Below are positions 1 to 9,066 of a DNA stretch of 64,000 nt, piece by piece (position 1 is the stretch's first letter; every line of letters begins with the position of its first letter). Position numbers and translations under genes: made by a program. Source of the stretch: Winogradskyella sp. GTDB lineage: Bacteria; Bacteroidota; Bacteroidia; Flavobacteriales; Flavobacteriaceae. The notes beneath the pieces were generated by a model. The model worked only from the letters and a program-made list of their open reading frames with translations, did not search any database and was not told where the DNA came from. The stretch covers positions 1 through 64,000 of the forward strand of contig NZ_JABSST010000003.1 in the NCBI RefSeq assembly GCF_013213975.1, given 5' to 3'.

Positions 1-480
1 TTCCTCTACTCCAAAATCAATTAATTCTAATTCTAGTTCTTCCATATCTAAATCATCACCTTTAATTTTAAAATTACAAGTGTGATCAAACATAAAAACA
101 ACAGAACCGGAAGTACCTAAACTACCATCGCATTTATTAAAGTAAGACCTCACATTAGCCACAGTACGTGTATTATTATCCGTAGCAGTTTCTACTAAGA
201 TTGCAATACCATGTTGCGCATAGCCTTCAAAAACAACTTCTTTATAATCGCCTTGATTCTTGTCGCTGGCGCGTTTTATGGCACGCTCTATATTATCTTT
301 AGGCATATTTACTGCCTTGGCATTTTGGATAACAGCTCTTAGACGTGCATTACTATCTGGATCTGGACCTCCTTCCTTTACTGCCATTACAATATCTTTA
401 CCGATGCGTGTAAAGGCTTTACTCATCGCGGCCCAGCGCTTCATTTTTCTGGCTTTTCTAAACTCAAAAGCTCTTCCCAT
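1..480 (-). CDS. yebC: YebC/PmpR family DNA-binding regulator (partial, C-terminus outside window)
   Basis: The minus-strand reading frame starts at the ATG ending at 480 and is still open at base 1, so about 160 N-terminal residues are seen and the C-terminus is missing. It is absent from the ORF track because it runs off the edge. The protein begins MGRAFEFRKARKMKRWA and contains the family-typical stretches GGPDPDSNARLR, NMPKDNIERAIKRA and FEGYAQHGIAILVE. YebC/TACO1 proteins are cytoplasmic; members act as transcription regulators or help ribosomes through difficult sequences. The family's usual length is about 240 residues. Family assignment is secure; which of the two roles applies cannot be read from sequence. 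Confidence 0.95.
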   Translation of the reverse strand, partial: MGRAFEFRKARKMKRWAAMSKAFTRIGKDIVMAVKEGGPDPDSNARLRAVIQNAKAVNMPKDNIERAIKRASDKNQGDYKEVVFEGYAQHGIAILVETATDNNTRTVANVRSYFNKCDGSLGTSGSVVFMFDHTCNFKIKGDDLDMEELELELIDFGVEE

Positions 481-551
481 AGTAGTGTGTTAAAATTAGT
501 TTATTTAATAATGCGCCTTTTTTTGAAGGCAAACAAATTTAAAAAAATCAA

Positions 552-926
552 TTAATCATTTGGGATATGCTTGCCCAAAAAATTCTGATTGGTATTGTTT
601 AGCGTATTGATAACCTTTTGGCGTTTGGTATTAAGATCAGAGTTCGTCCTATTGTATCCTTTATTAAAGTAGTTATTTAAATAAAACTCATCATTTTTAA
701 AAACCTCGATATCCTTATCTAGAAAAAAGCGCTTGTCTTCATCTAATTGCTCTAGAAATAGCCAAAAAACGCCTCTAGATAAACTATCATTTTCAGTTTT
801 TGGTTGGTAATGTGAAGTTGCAACGATTTCACGGATAGATTTCAACTCGCTACAAAAGGAAGCGTCTTGAGCCCTAATCGCAATAGTAATAAGTGATAGC
901 GTAAAAAGTAGTCGTAATTTAAACAT
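552..926 (-). CDS. Short secreted protein resembling the N-terminal domain of tail-specific (Prc/S41) proteases
   Basis: This 124-residue protein has an N-terminal hydrophobic signal-like stretch (MFKLRLLFTLSLITIAIRAQ) and then a segment (HYQPKTENDSLSRGVFWLFL, LDEDKRFFLDKDIEVF) like the N-terminal helical domain that precedes PDZ and protease domains in Prc-type C-terminal processing peptidases. Neither a PDZ domain nor a Ser/Lys protease core follows: the frame stops at 552 and yebC begins 70 bases further on. It is either a standalone domain protein or the surviving 5' end of a larger gene. The similarity is judged by eye from motif pattern. The gene lies just downstream of the pterin dehydratase on the same strand. 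Confidence 0.6.
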   Translation of the reverse strand: MFKLRLLFTLSLITIAIRAQDASFCSELKSIREIVATSHYQPKTENDSLSRGVFWLFLEQLDEDKRFFLDKDIEVFKNDEFYLNNYFNKGYNRTNSDLNTKRQKVINTLNNTNQNFLGKHIPND

Positions 927-943
927 GAAAAAAATTACATAAC

Positions 944-1231
944 TTACTCTTCAACTTCAACTATAGCTTCAATTGCTTCTGCAAGTTTAAAGTCTTTATT
1001 AGTAACTCCATCCGCATCATGCGTAGAAAGAGAAATCTTAAGCACATTATAAATATTAGACCAATTTGGGTGATGATTCTGTGCTTCACATTCAAAGGCA
1101 ATGCGGCTCATTGCACTAAAACAATCTTTGAAATTATCAAATTCAAATTCAGCGTGAATGGCATTATCATAATATTCCCAATCCGGAAAGTGGAGTAATT
1201 TTTTTTCTATAGTAGCGGCATCTAACTTCAT
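944..1231 (-). CDS. 4a-hydroxytetrahydrobiopterin dehydratase (pterin carbinolamine dehydratase)
   Basis: The 95-residue protein matches the pterin-4a-carbinolamine dehydratase family in length and in the signature ECEAQNHHPNWSNIYNVLKI followed by STHDADGVTNKDFKLAEAI. The paired histidines of the HHP motif and the later H of STHDA are the usual catalytic residues. The enzyme dehydrates 4a-hydroxytetrahydropterin, recycling the cofactor after aromatic amino-acid hydroxylation; it is cytoplasmic. No phenylalanine hydroxylase is present in this window. The downstream neighbour on the same strand is only 17 bases away, so co-transcription is possible. Confidence 0.93.
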   Translation of the reverse strand: MKLDAATIEKKLLHFPDWEYYDNAIHAEFEFDNFKDCFSAMSRIAFECEAQNHHPNWSNIYNVLKISLSTHDADGVTNKDFKLAEAIEAIVEVEE

Positions 1232-1326
1232 AAGTTCATTTTAATATTTGAAGTTATGAAATTACGGTTAGTACTACAAGTATTAGGACATCAATAAACT
1301 ATAAAATCGTCAAAGCCCCTATAAAT

Positions 1327-2157
1327 CTATTTTAAAAGGTCTTCTAAGACCTTATCACTTGTAATTTGAAGATGCTTAGGTAGCTTATTGAATTTAGGTA
1401 ATACTGCTAGATAGCGATCTTCATTAGTTGTATAAACATGCTTGAATAGTACCTTTTTGTCTGTTAGTGAAGAAAGGATATTTTTGACAAATTCATCATG
1501 ATGCACTAAATCTGTACTTCCGAGATGAAACACCCCATACTTGTTTCTGTTGATAATATAATGTATTTGCTGTGTTACTTTCTTATCGAGAGTAACATTC
1601 ATTATAAGATTTGGGAAAATTTCTACTGATTCATTTTCAGTAATTAAACTTTTCATTTCTTGAATTCTTGGGCAATTATTCCCAAAAACCATGGGTAATC
1701 TCAACACTGCCACTTGCTTTTTTGGCAAGCGTAAAAGCATATTTTCAATTTTAATCTTGAAATGTCCGTAAATACTATGACTGAGTGTTTTGTCTAATTC
1801 GTAGCTAGGATATTTACTGTAAGCATCAAAAGCATTGGCAGAAGATAAGAAAATGATTTTACTACCGAATTCTAGAGCATACTCAGCAATGTGTTGATGT
1901 GCAATTGTTTGCGCATTAAAGTCACCACGAACGGCAGAAATGATTACAGTAGGTCTAGCAGCTTCTAAAATTTCATAAACATCGTCTTCCTCAACATTGT
2001 ATTGAAAGAAGTGTTTATTGGTTTCAAATTCCTTTTTCGGAGTTCGATAGGTTCCAAAAGTTTTAAAGTAAGGGCCTAATTCTTTATAAATGGCATTGCC
2101 TAAATAGCCACTAGCTCCAAGAATTAATATGCGATGCTTGTTTACAGTATTCTTCAT
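1327..2157 (-). CDS. NAD(P)-dependent sugar-nucleotide epimerase/reductase family protein (RmlD-like SDR)
   Basis: The 276-residue protein has an N-terminal Rossmann signature (ILILGASGYLGNAIY, GxxGxxG) and an extended-SDR YxxxK motif (YELDK) near residue 120, preceded by the FLSSANAFDA strand that supplies the catalytic Ser/Thr region. It resembles dTDP-4-dehydrorhamnose reductase-like proteins, but substrate cannot be inferred and no other nucleotide-sugar genes are nearby. It lies 25 bases downstream of gcvT on the same strand. The downstream gene starts about 95 bases after its stop. Confidence 0.8.
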   Translation of the reverse strand: MKNTVNKHRILILGASGYLGNAIYKELGPYFKTFGTYRTPKKEFETNKHFFQYNVEEDDVYEILEAARPTVIISAVRGDFNAQTIAHQHIAEYALEFGSKIIFLSSANAFDAYSKYPSYELDKTLSHSIYGHFKIKIENMLLRLPKKQVAVLRLPMVFGNNCPRIQEMKSLITENESVEIFPNLIMNVTLDKKVTQQIHYIINRNKYGVFHLGSTDLVHHDEFVKNILSSLTDKKVLFKHVYTTNEDRYLAVLPKFNKLPKHLQITSDKVLEDLLK

Positions 2158-2182
2158 TAATCAAACAACATTCGAACAAAAT

Positions 2183-3265
2183 TTATACTTTATAGAATGG
2201 TAGTTTAACAACGGTTGCAGGAATGGCTTTCTTTCTTACCTGAATATTAATCTTACTGTCAACCGACGAAAAAACTTTAGGCACATAGCCTAAACCAATA
2301 CCAACACCTAAGCTTGGACTCATAGTCCCTGAAGTAACGTTTCCTATTGTATTTCCATTGCCATCAACAATAGCATAACCATGACGTGGAATTCCACGAT
2401 CATCTAATTTGAAGGCTACTAACTTGCGCTCAGGAGTATGTTCTTTTTCAGCTTGAAGGGCTTCACTATTTATGAATGATTTGTTAAACTTGCATATCCA
2501 GCTTAGGCCAGCTTCGATAGGAGACGTGCTATCATCAATGTCATTACCGTATAAACAGTAACCCATTTCTAATCTAAGCGTATCTCTTGCCGCTAAACCA
2601 ATTGGTTTAATACCAAAATCTGCACCCGCTTCTAATACTTTATCCCAAATTTGTTTGACTTCTGCGTTTTTACAATAAATCTCAAAACCACCACTTCCAG
2701 TATATCCTGTAGCAGATATAATCACATGCTCTATTCCTGCAAAATCTCCAACCACAAAATTGTAGAATTTTATGGCTGATAAATCATAATTAGATAAGGA
2801 TTGCATGGCTTCAATGGCTTTTGGCCCTTGTATAGCTAATAAGGAATAGTCCTCACTTAAATCGCGCATTTCTGCTCCAACTTCATTTTTAGAAGTTATC
2901 CAGTTCCAATCTTTTTCTATATTACTTGCGTTTACTACAAGTAAATAGGTCTCTTCTTTTAGCTTATATATGATTAAATCATCAACAATGCCACCTTCAT
3001 CATTAGGTAAGCAGCTATATTGCGCTTTGCCAATTTCTAGTTTTGAGGCATCGTTGCTTGATACTTTTTGTATTAATTCAAGCGCATTAGGGCCTTGAAT
3101 TAGAAATTCTCCCATATGTGAGACATCAAAAACACCAACAGCTTTACGAACAGTTTCGTGTTCGAGATTAACACCTTCGTATTGAACTGGCATATTGTAG
3201 CCTGCAAAAGGCACCATTTTAGCGCCAAGGGCTTTATGTGTTTCTGTTAATGCTGTATTTTTCAT
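2183..3265 (-). CDS. gcvT: Aminomethyltransferase, glycine cleavage system T protein
   Basis: GcvT transfers the aminomethyl carbon from lipoyl-H protein to tetrahydrofolate, giving methylene-THF and ammonia. The sequence is full length (360 residues) with characteristic segments [56 protein letters not shown] and [15 protein letters not shown]. The ORF track starts ten codons upstream, but the internal methionine beginning [14 protein letters not shown] is the start that fits the family. No gcvH or gcvP lies in the window, so the system is split across the chromosome, as is common in flavobacteria. Confidence 0.97.
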   Translation of the reverse strand: MKNTALTETHKALGAKMVPFAGYNMPVQYEGVNLEHETVRKAVGVFDVSHMGEFLIQGPNALELIQKVSSNDASKLEIGKAQYSCLPNDEGGIVDDLIIYKLKEETYLLVVNASNIEKDWNWITSKNEVGAEMRDLSEDYSLLAIQGPKAIEAMQSLSNYDLSAIKFYNFVVGDFAGIEHVIISATGYTGSGGFEIYCKNAEVKQIWDKVLEAGADFGIKPIGLAARDTLRLEMGYCLYGNDIDDSTSPIEAGLSWICKFNKSFINSEALQAEKEHTPERKLVAFKLDDRGIPRHGYAIVDGNGNTIGNVTSGTMSPSLGVGIGLGYVPKVFSSVDSKINIQVRKKAIPATVVKLPFYKV

Positions 3266-3382
3266 ATGGAATTGATTTCTAAAATTTGAAAGCAAAATTA
3301 AATAAATTTTATACGATTACTTTCAAAACAAATCATAAAAAACCACCTCGCTAAATGCAGTTGATTTTAACACCAAATTCAC

Positions 3383-3859
3383 CTAGAATTGGTATCGAAC
3401 ACCTAATGCTATATCAAAGTCTAGATCGTCTCTAAAGGCACCAAATCCTAGTTCTGGTCTAAAGTCTAAAGAGATTAACAACGGTATATCAAAGTTATAT
3501 TCAATGCCGATATCTCCAGCTAAGAAGAGGAAGGTTTCATCATCTAGTGCATTATCATCAAAACTATAAGAGCCTAGACCACCACCAGCACCAGCATACC
3601 AGTTAAAATTACCATCTAATTCCCATATCCATTGATAAAGTCCAGTGAGCTTAAAGCCATCATAACCATTTCCGGTTCTCCATCCAAAGTTTGCTTCTAA
3701 GCGATTATTACCGCCCAAGGCACGTTGATACGAAATTTCAGCACCGAAACCATCACTATCTCCTAATCTTAATCCAATAGTATTGTCTGCTATCTCTTGT
3801 GCATTCATAAATGCAAATCCTGCTAAAATTGTAAAGCTTGTCAAAATTAATTTCTTCAT
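3383..3859 (-). CDS. Small outer-membrane beta-barrel protein
   Basis: The protein has 158 residues with a signal peptide (MKKLILTSFTILAGFAFMNAQ) followed by alternating hydrophobic and polar strands rich in Gly, Phe, Asp and Tyr. It ends in aromatic Phe (DIALGVRYQF), the usual barrel-assembly signal. This pattern (ISYQRALGGNNRLEANFGWR, YAGAGGGLGSY, LLISLDFRPELGFGAF) is typical of small outer-membrane barrel proteins in Bacteroidota. No specific function can be assigned. It stands alone, with divergent spacing to the oxidoreductase on the plus strand. Confidence 0.8.
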   Translation of the reverse strand: MKKLILTSFTILAGFAFMNAQEIADNTIGLRLGDSDGFGAEISYQRALGGNNRLEANFGWRTGNGYDGFKLTGLYQWIWELDGNFNWYAGAGGGLGSYSFDDNALDDETFLFLAGDIGIEYNFDIPLLISLDFRPELGFGAFRDDLDFDIALGVRYQF

Positions 3860-3918
3860 AAAATTACGTTTTTAATTGAAAGGTCTATTTGAAACAAAAA
3901 TAACGTCAATACTGACAT

Positions 3919-3926
3919 TATATTTG
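3919..3926 (+). promoter_or_regulatory. Candidate Bacteroidota -7 promoter element (TATATTTG)
   Basis: The octamer TATATTTG fits the Bacteroidota -7 consensus TAnnTTTG and lies about 39 bases before the ATG of the FAD/Fe-S oxidoreductase. The best upstream TTTG is 27 bases away, longer than the usual spacing of about 19-21, so only the -7 half is supported. Confidence 0.4.
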
Positions 3927-3964
3927 GATTTCTTTATAGTTTTATGAAAATATTTATTTCATAA

Positions 3965-6892
3965 ATGATAAAAGATAAAGCCTTAAAAGAATTAAAATCA
4001 AAGCTTAATGGTGAACTTTGTTATGATGATTTAATGCTTAAACTGTATGCTACAGATGCTTCAGTATATAGAATGATACCCGCTGCTGTTGCACTTCCTA
4101 GAGATGTGAATGATTTAAAACGTCTTATACATTTTGCAAAAACAAATACTACTTCTCTGATTCTAAGAACTGCTGGCACCTCTTTAGCAGGACAAGTTGT
4201 CGGTAAAGGTATCGTTGTAGATTTTTCAAAGTATTTCAATAAGATTTTAAACATTAATGAAACTGAGCAAACAGTTACAGTGCAACCTGGGGTTATTAGG
4301 GATGAATTAAATAACTATCTCAAACCCTTTGGATTATTTTTTGGCCCAAACACATCGACATCCAACCGCTGTATGATTGGCGGAATGGTTGGCAACAATT
4401 CATCTGGAACAACTTCAATACAGTATGGTGTAACCAGAGACAAAATAATAGCACTCAAAACCTTATTGTCTGATGGGAGTGAAGTTGTGTTTTCAGACCT
4501 TTCTAATGATGCTTTTAATGGCAAAATGGAATTAAAGACTTTGGAAGGTAAGTTGTATAGAACACTGTATAAGAAACTAAAGTCCAAAGCGGTTCAAAAT
4601 CAAATAAAAACCAGTTATCCAAAGCCAGGAATTCACAGAAGAAATACGGGCTATGCGATAGACGAACTAATAAACACGAATATATTTTCTCCATCTAATA
4701 AGGATTTCAATATGTCTTTATTATTAGCTGGGAGTGAAGGAACATTAGCATTAACAACTGAAATCACTTTAAAATTAGATGTGTTACCACCAGAAAAAAG
4801 TGCATTAATTGCCTTTCATTTTAACAGTATATCTGATTGTATGAAAGCTGTAAAATCTGTGATGCACCACCAATTACATACTTGCGAAATGATGGATGAT
4901 ACCATTCTAAATTTAACGAAGCATAATAAGACACAACAAGCTAATAGAGCTTTTGTTATTGGTGACCCAAAAGCGATACTAATGTGCGAGGTAAAAGCGG
5001 ATACAGATAAATCTCTAAATACTCAAATTGATGCATTATTATCAGAAGGAAGAACAAATGCTTTAAGTTATGCCGCAGCCATTTTAAAAGGTAATGACAT
5101 TAACAAAGCTATGGAATTGCGAAAGGCAGGTCTAGGTTTATTAGGCAATATGATTGGTGATAATAAAACCGTGGCTTGCATAGAAGATACAGCTGTGGCT
5201 TTAGATGATTTGGATAGCTATATAGCCGAGTTTACTCAACTAATGGATTCTTATGATCAAAATGCTGTGTATTACGCTCACGCTGGTGCTGGAGAACTTC
5301 ATTTACGTCCTATACTAAATCTAAAATCTTCGAAAGATGTTAAGCTTTTTAGAGCAATTACTACTGATATTGCCAAACTGGTAAAGCGTTATAACGGATC
5401 TATGTCAGGTGAGCATGGCGATGGTATTGTAAGGGCAGAATTTATCCCTATGATGATTGGAGAGGTTAATTATGACATCTTAAGGCAAATAAAATTCACT
5501 TTTGATCCCGAGAACATTTTTAATCCAGGTAAAATAGTGGATGCGTTTCCAATGGATAAGAATTTACGATATGAAACGGGACGCAAAGAACCTGAAATTG
5601 ATACTGTTTTAGATTTTTCCAGTTCACAAGGAATCCTAAGAGAAACAGAAAAATGCAATGGTTCAGGCGATTGTAGAAAGTTACCTGAGTTTGGAGGGAC
5701 TATGTGCCCTAGTTACAGAGCTACCAGAAATGAGAAAGATACGACTAGAGCTCGTGCTAATGCTTTACGTGAGTACCTCACCAACTCTGAGAAGCCAAAT
5801 CGTTTTAATCATAAAGAATTAAAGGATGTTTTTGATTTATGTCTAAGTTGTAAAGCTTGTTCTAGTGAATGCCCAAGTAGTGTTGACGTAGCAAGTTTAA
5901 AAGCAGAATTCCTATATCATTATCAAGAGGCAAATGGTTATAAATTTAAAGATCGATTTTTTGCAAACTCCACTAGGTATAACAAAATAGCATCCAGAGC
6001 TCCGAGATTTTACAACGCATTATTTAATTCTAAATTTGTATCGAGATTTATAAAATTAGCTTTAGGCATTCATCGAAAGCGTAGTTTTCCAATGATATCA
6101 AAATCATATACAAGTATACAGGCAAGAACGGACAGTACTCATTCTAACTTAACCATAGATAATCCTATTAAAACGGTAATACTTTTTGTTGATGAGTTTA
6201 CCAATTATTTGGAATCTTCAATAGCTATTGATGCTAAATTACTACTTAACTCATTAGGGTATAATGTGCTGCAAATATGTCATTTAGAAAGCGGTAGAAG
6301 TTATTTATCTAAGGGGCTTTTAAAAGAAGCTAAAGCCATTGCTAATGAAAATGTCAATTTCTTTACTGACGGTATAAACGAGGATTTTTATTTAGTAGGT
6401 ATCGAGCCTTCCGCTATACTTACGTTTAAAGATGAATACCCAAGGTTAGCAGATGATAAAGTCGCATCCAAATCAATAGCGGAACGTACATTCTTAATTG
6501 AAGAATTTATTCAAAATGAAATTCAATTAGATCATATAAAATCGGATCAGTTTACTAAAGACACTAAGACTATTAAATTTCATGGTCATTGCTATCAGAA
6601 GGCTTTAACCAATCAAAGATCAAGTTTTGATGTTTTAAATCTACCTTTAAACTATTCGGTATCTATAATACCAAGTGGCTGCTGTGGAATGGCAGGGAGT
6701 TTTGGTTATGAAAAAGATCATTATGACATAAGCATGATTGTAGGAGAGCAAACCTTATTTCCAGCAATACGAAAAGCTGATGCAGACACGATTATCTCTG
6801 CAAATGGCACAAGCTGTAGACATCAGATTAAAGATGGTACTGGGCGAATAGCAAAACACCCAATCACAATACTTAAAGAAGCATTAGTTTAA
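3965..6892 (+). CDS. FAD-binding and Fe-S-cluster-containing oxidoreductase (D-lactate/glycolate dehydrogenase-like, YdiJ type)
   Basis: This 975-residue cytoplasmic or membrane-peripheral flavoprotein combines three modules. A PCMH-type FAD-binding domain (roughly residues 35-270) shows RTAGTSLAGQVVGKGIVVD and MIGGMVGNNSSGTTSIQYG. An FAD-oxidase C-terminal domain (about 280-535) shows YAHAGAGELHLRPI and SGEHGDGIVRAEF. An iron-sulfur/CCG part (about 560-975) has CLSCKACSSECPSSVDV, HGHCYQKAL and SGCCGMAGSFGYE. Family members oxidise 2-hydroxyacids such as D-lactate, D-2-hydroxyglutarate or glycolate, passing electrons to the quinone pool or another acceptor. The exact substrate is not decidable here. 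Its 3' end overlaps the convergent phosphoesterase gene by nine bases. Confidence 0.93.
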   Translation: MIKDKALKELKSKLNGELCYDDLMLKLYATDASVYRMIPAAVALPRDVNDLKRLIHFAKTNTTSLILRTAGTSLAGQVVGKGIVVDFSKYFNKILNINETEQTVTVQPGVIRDELNNYLKPFGLFFGPNTSTSNRCMIGGMVGNNSSGTTSIQYGVTRDKIIALKTLLSDGSEVVFSDLSNDAFNGKMELKTLEGKLYRTLYKKLKSKAVQNQIKTSYPKPGIHRRNTGYAIDELINTNIFSPSNKDFNMSLLLAGSEGTLALTTEITLKLDVLPPEKSALIAFHFNSISDCMKAVKSVMHHQLHTCEMMDDTILNLTKHNKTQQANRAFVIGDPKAILMCEVKADTDKSLNTQIDALLSEGRTNALSYAAAILKGNDINKAMELRKAGLGLLGNMIGDNKTVACIEDTAVALDDLDSYIAEFTQLMDSYDQNAVYYAHAGAGELHLRPILNLKSSKDVKLFRAITTDIAKLVKRYNGSMSGEHGDGIVRAEFIPMMIGEVNYDILRQIKFTFDPENIFNPGKIVDAFPMDKNLRYETGRKEPEIDTVLDFSSSQGILRETEKCNGSGDCRKLPEFGGTMCPSYRATRNEKDTTRARANALREYLTNSEKPNRFNHKELKDVFDLCLSCKACSSECPSSVDVASLKAEFLYHYQEANGYKFKDRFFANSTRYNKIASRAPRFYNALFNSKFVSRFIKLALGIHRKRSFPMISKSYTSIQARTDSTHSNLTIDNPIKTVILFVDEFTNYLESSIAIDAKLLLNSLGYNVLQICHLESGRSYLSKGLLKEAKAIANENVNFFTDGINEDFYLVGIEPSAILTFKDEYPRLADDKVASKSIAERTFLIEEFIQNEIQLDHIKSDQFTKDTKTIKFHGHCYQKALTNQRSSFDVLNLPLNYSVSIIPSGCCGMAGSFGYEKDHYDISMIVGEQTLFPAIRKADADTIISANGTSCRHQIKDGTGRIAKHPITILKEALV

Positions 6893-7741
6893 TTTCTTTT
6901 GTTTCTTTTTAGGCTGCTCCACGATGGTAATTGCAGCGATAAGTTCATTAGTATCCATTTCCTTTAAATCTTCATCAGCAAAGAACGGTGAAAGCTTATC
7001 ATTATTGTAGTTATAGATTTTCCAACGTTTAAATTGGTATTCGAGTGCCGTAAAGTTTTCCACCCAATCACCAGAATTTAGATACGTAGTCTTACCATAC
7101 TTATTTTCTTTAATCAATATTTTAGGCTGATGAATATGACCACATACCACATAATCATAACCATTTTCTATCGCTAACTCTGTAGCTACATTTTCAAAAT
7201 TACTTATGTATTTTACCGCGCCTTTTACACTGTTTTTAATTCTTTTAGACAAGGAGTAACGTTCTTTTCCCACTTGCTCAAGGCACCAATTAACAAAACG
7301 ATTAATAAGAATTAGAATATCATAACCCCAACCACCAAGTTTAGCCAACCATTTTGCATTTTGAATAGACATGTCAAAAACATCACCATGAAAGAACCAC
7401 GCTTTTTTTCCATCTAAATCTAATACGGCTTTATTTACAATAGAAATATTACCAATTTCTGTATCACTAAACTTGCGTAACATTTCATCATGATTACCAG
7501 TAATATAAATTACTTCTGTACTATTAGCAGCAAAATCCATGATTTTCTTGATAACGCTTAAATGAGATTTTGGGAAATACCGTTTTTTAAACTGCCAAAC
7601 ATCCACAATGTCGCCGTTAAGGATTAACGTCTTGGGTTCAATACTGTTGAGATAAGTCAATAGCTGTTTTGCATGACACCCAAAGGTGCCAAGGTGAACA
7701 TCTGAGATGACTACTATTTCAACTTTTCGTTTTAGATTCAA
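6884..7741 (-). CDS. UDP-2,3-diacylglucosamine diphosphatase family metallophosphoesterase (LpxH-like)
   Basis: The protein has 285 residues and the full calcineurin-like metallophosphoesterase motif set: SDVHLG (Asp/His metal ligands), GDIVDVW, TGNHDE, a later FFHGDVFD and CGHIHQP. The overall arrangement resembles LpxH, which removes UMP from UDP-2,3-diacylglucosamine to give lipid X at the inner face of the membrane during lipid A synthesis. It is longer than the roughly 240-residue E. coli enzyme, with a Lys-rich C-terminal tail (PKKKQKKLN). Its 3' end overlaps the convergent oxidoreductase gene. LpxH-like activity is inferred; other phosphoesterase substrates are possible. Confidence 0.87.
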   Translation of the reverse strand: MNLKRKVEIVVISDVHLGTFGCHAKQLLTYLNSIEPKTLILNGDIVDVWQFKKRYFPKSHLSVIKKIMDFAANSTEVIYITGNHDEMLRKFSDTEIGNISIVNKAVLDLDGKKAWFFHGDVFDMSIQNAKWLAKLGGWGYDILILINRFVNWCLEQVGKERYSLSKRIKNSVKGAVKYISNFENVATELAIENGYDYVVCGHIHQPKILIKENKYGKTTYLNSGDWVENFTALEYQFKRWKIYNYNNDKLSPFFADEDLKEMDTNELIAAITIVEQPKKKQKKLN

Positions 7742-7947
7742 TTTTCAACTTTACGGATACAAAGAACTAAACCAACTATTAACTTAGTGTAACAGAATAA
7801 TTAACTATTTATGAGTAAAATGTTACCAATATGTTACTAGAATTCAAATAATTACTTCAGGCTTAACCTTAATCTAACAACGCAAAAAATTGGGATGCAT
7901 TTTTGTTTCTCTGATAATAGATTTACATTAGCGTAAAATATGATTTA

Positions 7948-9018
7948 ATGGCAGGAAATTCCTTTGGAAAAGTATTTAAACTAACTACATTCGGTGAATC
8001 ACATGGTATTGCAATAGGTGGTATAATTGATGGATGCCCGTCAGGCTTGAAGTTAAATTTAGACGCAATACAATATGAACTTGATCGTCGTAAACCAGGA
8101 CAATCTAAAATTGTAACACAGCGTAAAGAACCAGATTCAGTTGAGTTTCTATCAGGTGTTTTTGAAGGAGTAACTACCGGAACACCTATAGGTTTTGTAA
8201 TTAAAAACACCAACCAAAAATCAAAAGACTATTCACATATTAAGAATGTTTACCGTCCGAGTCATGCCGATTACACCTACGATAAAAAGTATGGCATAAG
8301 AGATTATCGTGGTGGTGGTCGTAGTTCTGCAAGAGAAACTGCTTCAAGGGTAGTTGCGGGCGCTATAGCCAAGCAATTGATTTCATCTATTAAAATTAAT
8401 GCATTTACCTCTTCAGTAGGTGATATTTTTATTGACAAACCTTATCAAGACTTAAATTTTTCAAAAATAGAATCTAATGCCATTCGTTGCCCAGATGAAG
8501 CAATTGCAGAACGAATGATTAATAAAGTTAAAGAGATCAAAAAGAAAGGTGATACTATAGGCGGTACTATAACCTGCGTACTGCAGAATATACCTGTTGG
8601 TTTAGGTGAACCTGTCTTTGATAAACTGCATGCCGAATTAGGTAAAGCTATGCTTTCAATAAATGCTGTTAAAGGTTTTGAATATGGCAGTGGGTTTTGC
8701 GGTGCTAAAATGAAAGGTAGCGAGCACAATGATAAATTTAACGAAGACGGCAGTACACAAACCAATTTATCAGGTGGAGTACAAGGAGGAATAAGTAATG
8801 GGATGGATATATATTTTAGAGTTGCTTTTAAACCTGTAGCGACAACGTTGCAAAAGCAAGAGACGATAAACAGTGCTGGTGAGACTGTCGAAATGCAGGG
8901 AAAAGGACGTCATGACCCGTGTGTAGTGCCAAGAGCAGTGCCAATTGTGGAAGCTATGGCAGCATTAGTTCTGGCCGATTATACCTTATTACGCAGACAA
9001 GAAACTAAAGACTGGTAA
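7948..9018 (+). CDS. aroC: Chorismate synthase
   Basis: AroC catalyses the last shikimate-pathway step, FMN-dependent elimination of phosphate from EPSP to give chorismate. The 356-residue sequence is full length and shows the family signatures [17 protein letters not shown] at the N-terminus, [20 protein letters not shown] near residue 120 and [18 protein letters not shown] near the C-terminus. It is cytoplasmic and tetrameric in known members. It stands first in a plus-strand run; the symporter gene follows after 48 bases. No other aromatic-pathway genes are nearby. Confidence 0.98.
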   Translation: MAGNSFGKVFKLTTFGESHGIAIGGIIDGCPSGLKLNLDAIQYELDRRKPGQSKIVTQRKEPDSVEFLSGVFEGVTTGTPIGFVIKNTNQKSKDYSHIKNVYRPSHADYTYDKKYGIRDYRGGGRSSARETASRVVAGAIAKQLISSIKINAFTSSVGDIFIDKPYQDLNFSKIESNAIRCPDEAIAERMINKVKEIKKKGDTIGGTITCVLQNIPVGLGEPVFDKLHAELGKAMLSINAVKGFEYGSGFCGAKMKGSEHNDKFNEDGSTQTNLSGGVQGGISNGMDIYFRVAFKPVATTLQKQETINSAGETVEMQGKGRHDPCVVPRAVPIVEAMAALVLADYTLLRRQETKDW

Positions 9019-9066
9019 TAATTAAATAAATAGATTTCTATATCTAGGAAATCAAACACTATTTTC

